Origin: Chloroflexota bacterium | GTDB lineage: Bacteria; Chloroflexota; Limnocylindria; QHBO01 | Length of the DNA: 9,395 nucleotides | Assembly (NCBI GenBank): GCA_005882055.1 | Contig: VBGQ01000018.1 | Span: 1 to 9,395, forward strand | Direction: 5' to 3' | Shown here: in pieces, positions 7,928 through 9,395 of the stretch | Layout: each line of letters begins with the position of its first letter | How positions within the stretch are numbered: position 1 is the first letter of the stretch | Translations under genes and position numbers: made by a program | The notes under the pieces: generated by a model | The model's input: only the letters and a program-made list of their open reading frames with translations | Database searches by the model: none | What the model was told of the DNA's origin: nothing

Positions 7928-8650
7928 CTCGCGCCGGGGCGAAAATCGAAGAGCGCGCGCCTCATCGAGCCGTCCCGGAACGCGAAGGTGAGCTCCCGAC
8001 AGCTTCCGGCCCAGGACGCATCGGTCTTCCAGGTGTAGGTGTAGGCGTGGCTTGCTGGCGCGTAGGTGAGCGATGATCGAGATGCGTCGACCGCAGCCTG
8101 GATCTCGCGCGATCCCATCGTCCCGTTCTCGCACGGATAGAAGCGGGAGCCTGGTGCGCCACCCTCAAGCAGGTCGTAGCCCTCGAACCCGCCCACGCCA
8201 AAGGTGACCTGGATCGCCGTCCCCGCCAGCGACGATCAGCAGGCCCACCAGGATGAGCGAGCCAAGGCCCCCAACCAGCCACGGCGAATCGCTCCTGCGT
8301 CGCTCACCGGGGCGGGGCCTGGGCGGATACACCGCGTAGCGCCGCGGGAGGCGCTCGGCGGGCCACTCAGCCCATTCCTGGCTCGGCGCGGAGCGTGCCG
8401 CAGGCGTCGGAGCCAACGGAGTGCCGGATCCAGTCAGGCCGTTGCCGCTATCCCACGCCGAGCGCTTGCCCGGATCAGACAGGATCTCCCATGCGGCGTT
8501 GACCTGGCGCATGCGTTCTCCGGTCGCCTCTCCGCCGTGGTCCGGATGCAGCTCTTTGGCGAGCCGATGGTAGGCCCGTGCGATCTGCGCAGCCGTCGCA
8601 TATCGCGCGACGCCGAGGGTCGCGTATGGATCGATCTGACCCGGCGGCAC
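7924..8650 (-). CDS. J-domain membrane protein with C-terminal PxKF-like domain, one-base frameshift
   Basis: The start is the GTG at 8648-8650, preceded by TATCCT-N6. An in-frame ATG at 8755 would overlap the divergent DUF72 gene and add 35 unconserved residues. Residues 6-68 form a J-domain (DPYATLGV through LSDPGKRSAWD) with the HPD motif at 35-37, which stimulates DnaK-type ATPases. A proline-rich linker and one membrane helix (about 124-142, WLVGGLGSLILVGLLIVAGG) follow. The frame then drifts to a stop at 8165. In the next frame comes TAIQVTFGVGGFEGYDLLEG and later YTYTWKTDASWAGSC, RDGSMRRALFDF, a pattern I recall from extracytoplasmic PxKF domains, with two cysteines. Deleting one G of the coding-strand GGGG (8221-8224) joins the two parts. 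The usual beginning of PxKF looks short, so a small deletion is also possible. Confidence 0.75.
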
Positions 8651-8656
8651 AACGCG

Positions 8657-8662
8657 AGGATA
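8657..8662 (-). promoter_or_regulatory. Leaderless -10 element TATCCT of the J-domain gene
   Basis: TATCCT on the minus strand is followed by exactly six bases and the GTG at 8650. This decides the start in favour of 8650 over the upstream ATG at 8755. Confidence 0.5.
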
Positions 8663-8697
8663 GGCGGTTGCTGTCGGCTCTTGACCGATGTGACTCC

Positions 8698-8703
8698 TAG
8701 ACT
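8698..8703 (+). promoter_or_regulatory. Leaderless -10 element TAGACT of the DUF72 gene
   Basis: TAGACT is followed by six bases and the ATG at 8710. TTGACC at 8681-8686 is only 11 bases upstream, too close for a standard -35. The divergent J-domain promoter lies about 40 bases away. Confidence 0.55.
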
Positions 8704-8709
8704 GGACCG

Positions 8710-9395
8710 ATGCCTGCAGATCCGCATAACCCGCACGACCCGGGGCCGGAGGCATCGGCCGAGCGGGGCGAAGCGGTCGCGGAAGCCGCGCGCAAGCCGA
8801 TGCGCCTGGGCGAGGCGAGCGTGCGCATCGGTACCGCGAGCTGGACGGACCCGACCATGGTCGCGCCGGGGGTCTTCTACCCGCCCGACGCGAAGAATGC
8901 GGAGGATCGGCTCAATTACTACGCCGACCAGTTCCCGGTCGTAGAGGTCGACTCGACCTACTACGCGCTGCCGGTGCGTCGCATGGGCGAGCTGTGGCTG
9001 GAGCGCACTCCGCCGGAGTTCACGTTCGACATCAAGGCGCACGCGCTGATGACCGGCCAGCCGTCGGAGGTCAAGCGGCTGCCCAAGGAGATCCGCGAAC
9101 AGCTGCCGATCGAGCTGCAGGACAAGGGCCGCATCTACGGGCGCGACCTGCCCAAGGAGCTGTATGACGCCATCTGGGACCAGTTCCTCGATGGCGTCGC
9201 GCCGCTGCACTCTGCGGGCAAGCTGGGCGCCATCTTCCTGCAGTTCCCGAAATGGGTCTTCCCATCCAACGAGGCACGCGACGCCATCGTGGAGGCCAAG
9301 GAGCGGCTTGCTGACGTCCCGATGGCGGTTGAGTTCCGCGCCGCTTCGTGGTTCAACGAGAAGAACGCGGCACGGACCCTCGACTTCCTGGGCAA
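8710..9395 (+). CDS. DUF72 (YecE-like) TIM-barrel protein, 5' part (runs off window)
   Basis: The frame is open from the ATG at 8710 to the window edge, giving 228 codons with no stop. The first 35 residues are a charged, proline/alanine-rich extension. The DUF72 core then begins at VRIGTASWTDPTMV and includes FYPPDAKNAEDRLNYYADQF, VEVDSTYYALP, FTFDIKAHALMTGQP and LGAIFLQFPKWVF, ending with AVEFRAASWFNEKN before the cut. The family is a TIM-barrel of about 250-300 residues with no firmly established activity. The ATG at 8710 is preferred over an internal ATG at residue 31 because of the TAGACT-N6 promoter. Confident of the family, no claim on function. Confidence 0.9.
   Translation, partial: MPADPHNPHDPGPEASAERGEAVAEAARKPMRLGEASVRIGTASWTDPTMVAPGVFYPPDAKNAEDRLNYYADQFPVVEVDSTYYALPVRRMGELWLERTPPEFTFDIKAHALMTGQPSEVKRLPKEIREQLPIELQDKGRIYGRDLPKELYDAIWDQFLDGVAPLHSAGKLGAIFLQFPKWVFPSNEARDAIVEAKERLADVPMAVEFRAASWFNEKNAARTLDFLG

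Noticed and set aside
8681..8703. TTGACC plus TAGACT as a classical -35/-10 pair for the DUF72 gene
   Set aside because: The spacer is only 11 bases, far below the usual 16-19. Only the -10 is retained.

Overview
The window is 9,395 bases of very GC-rich bacterial DNA. It carries ordinary chromosomal genes, with no mobile element, CRISPR array, rRNA or tRNA that I can see. Strong third-position G/C, many GTG starts and several leaderless-type promoters suggest a GC-rich Actinomycetota or Chloroflexota lineage. That placement is an inference. Both ends of the window cut a gene.

Left part (1-1800). A membrane protein with an N-terminal RanBP2-type zinc finger (780-1361, minus) is followed on the same strand by a promoter and a SAM riboswitch of the SAM-I/SAM-IV clan (643-740). 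Next come a possible 18-codon leader ORF and the 5' 187 codons of a protein that looks like the MetE/UROD TIM-barrel superfamily (1-561). The riboswitch ties this otherwise unnamed gene to methionine/SAM metabolism. A small acidic ORF with its own leaderless promoter (1457-1696, plus) diverges from the zinc-finger gene.

Middle part (1804-7239), all minus. A leaderless cyclase/kynurenine-formamidase-like gene, a GH63/MGH1-type glycosidase and a PrxQ-like peroxiredoxin form one operon joined by two ATGA start/stop overlaps. A separate DHA2-family drug-efflux transporter lies downstream. The glycosidase and the transporter each change frame at a point where conserved sequence appears to be missing. 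In the transporter the break sits on a perfect 23-bp inverted repeat.

Right part (7300-9395). A TMEM175-type potassium channel gene (plus) converges on a J-domain/transmembrane/PxKF-like gene (minus), and their stop codons share one CTAG. Each has an extra G in a short G run that breaks the frame. A DUF72 (YecE-like) gene (plus) runs off the right end.

Two window-wide patterns stand out. Five starts are preceded by TANNNT exactly six bases upstream of the start codon, the geometry of leaderless transcripts. Four of the eight complete genes are frame-broken, which points to sequencing or assembly error, or else to real decay. The breaks should be checked against reads before any gene is called a pseudogene.
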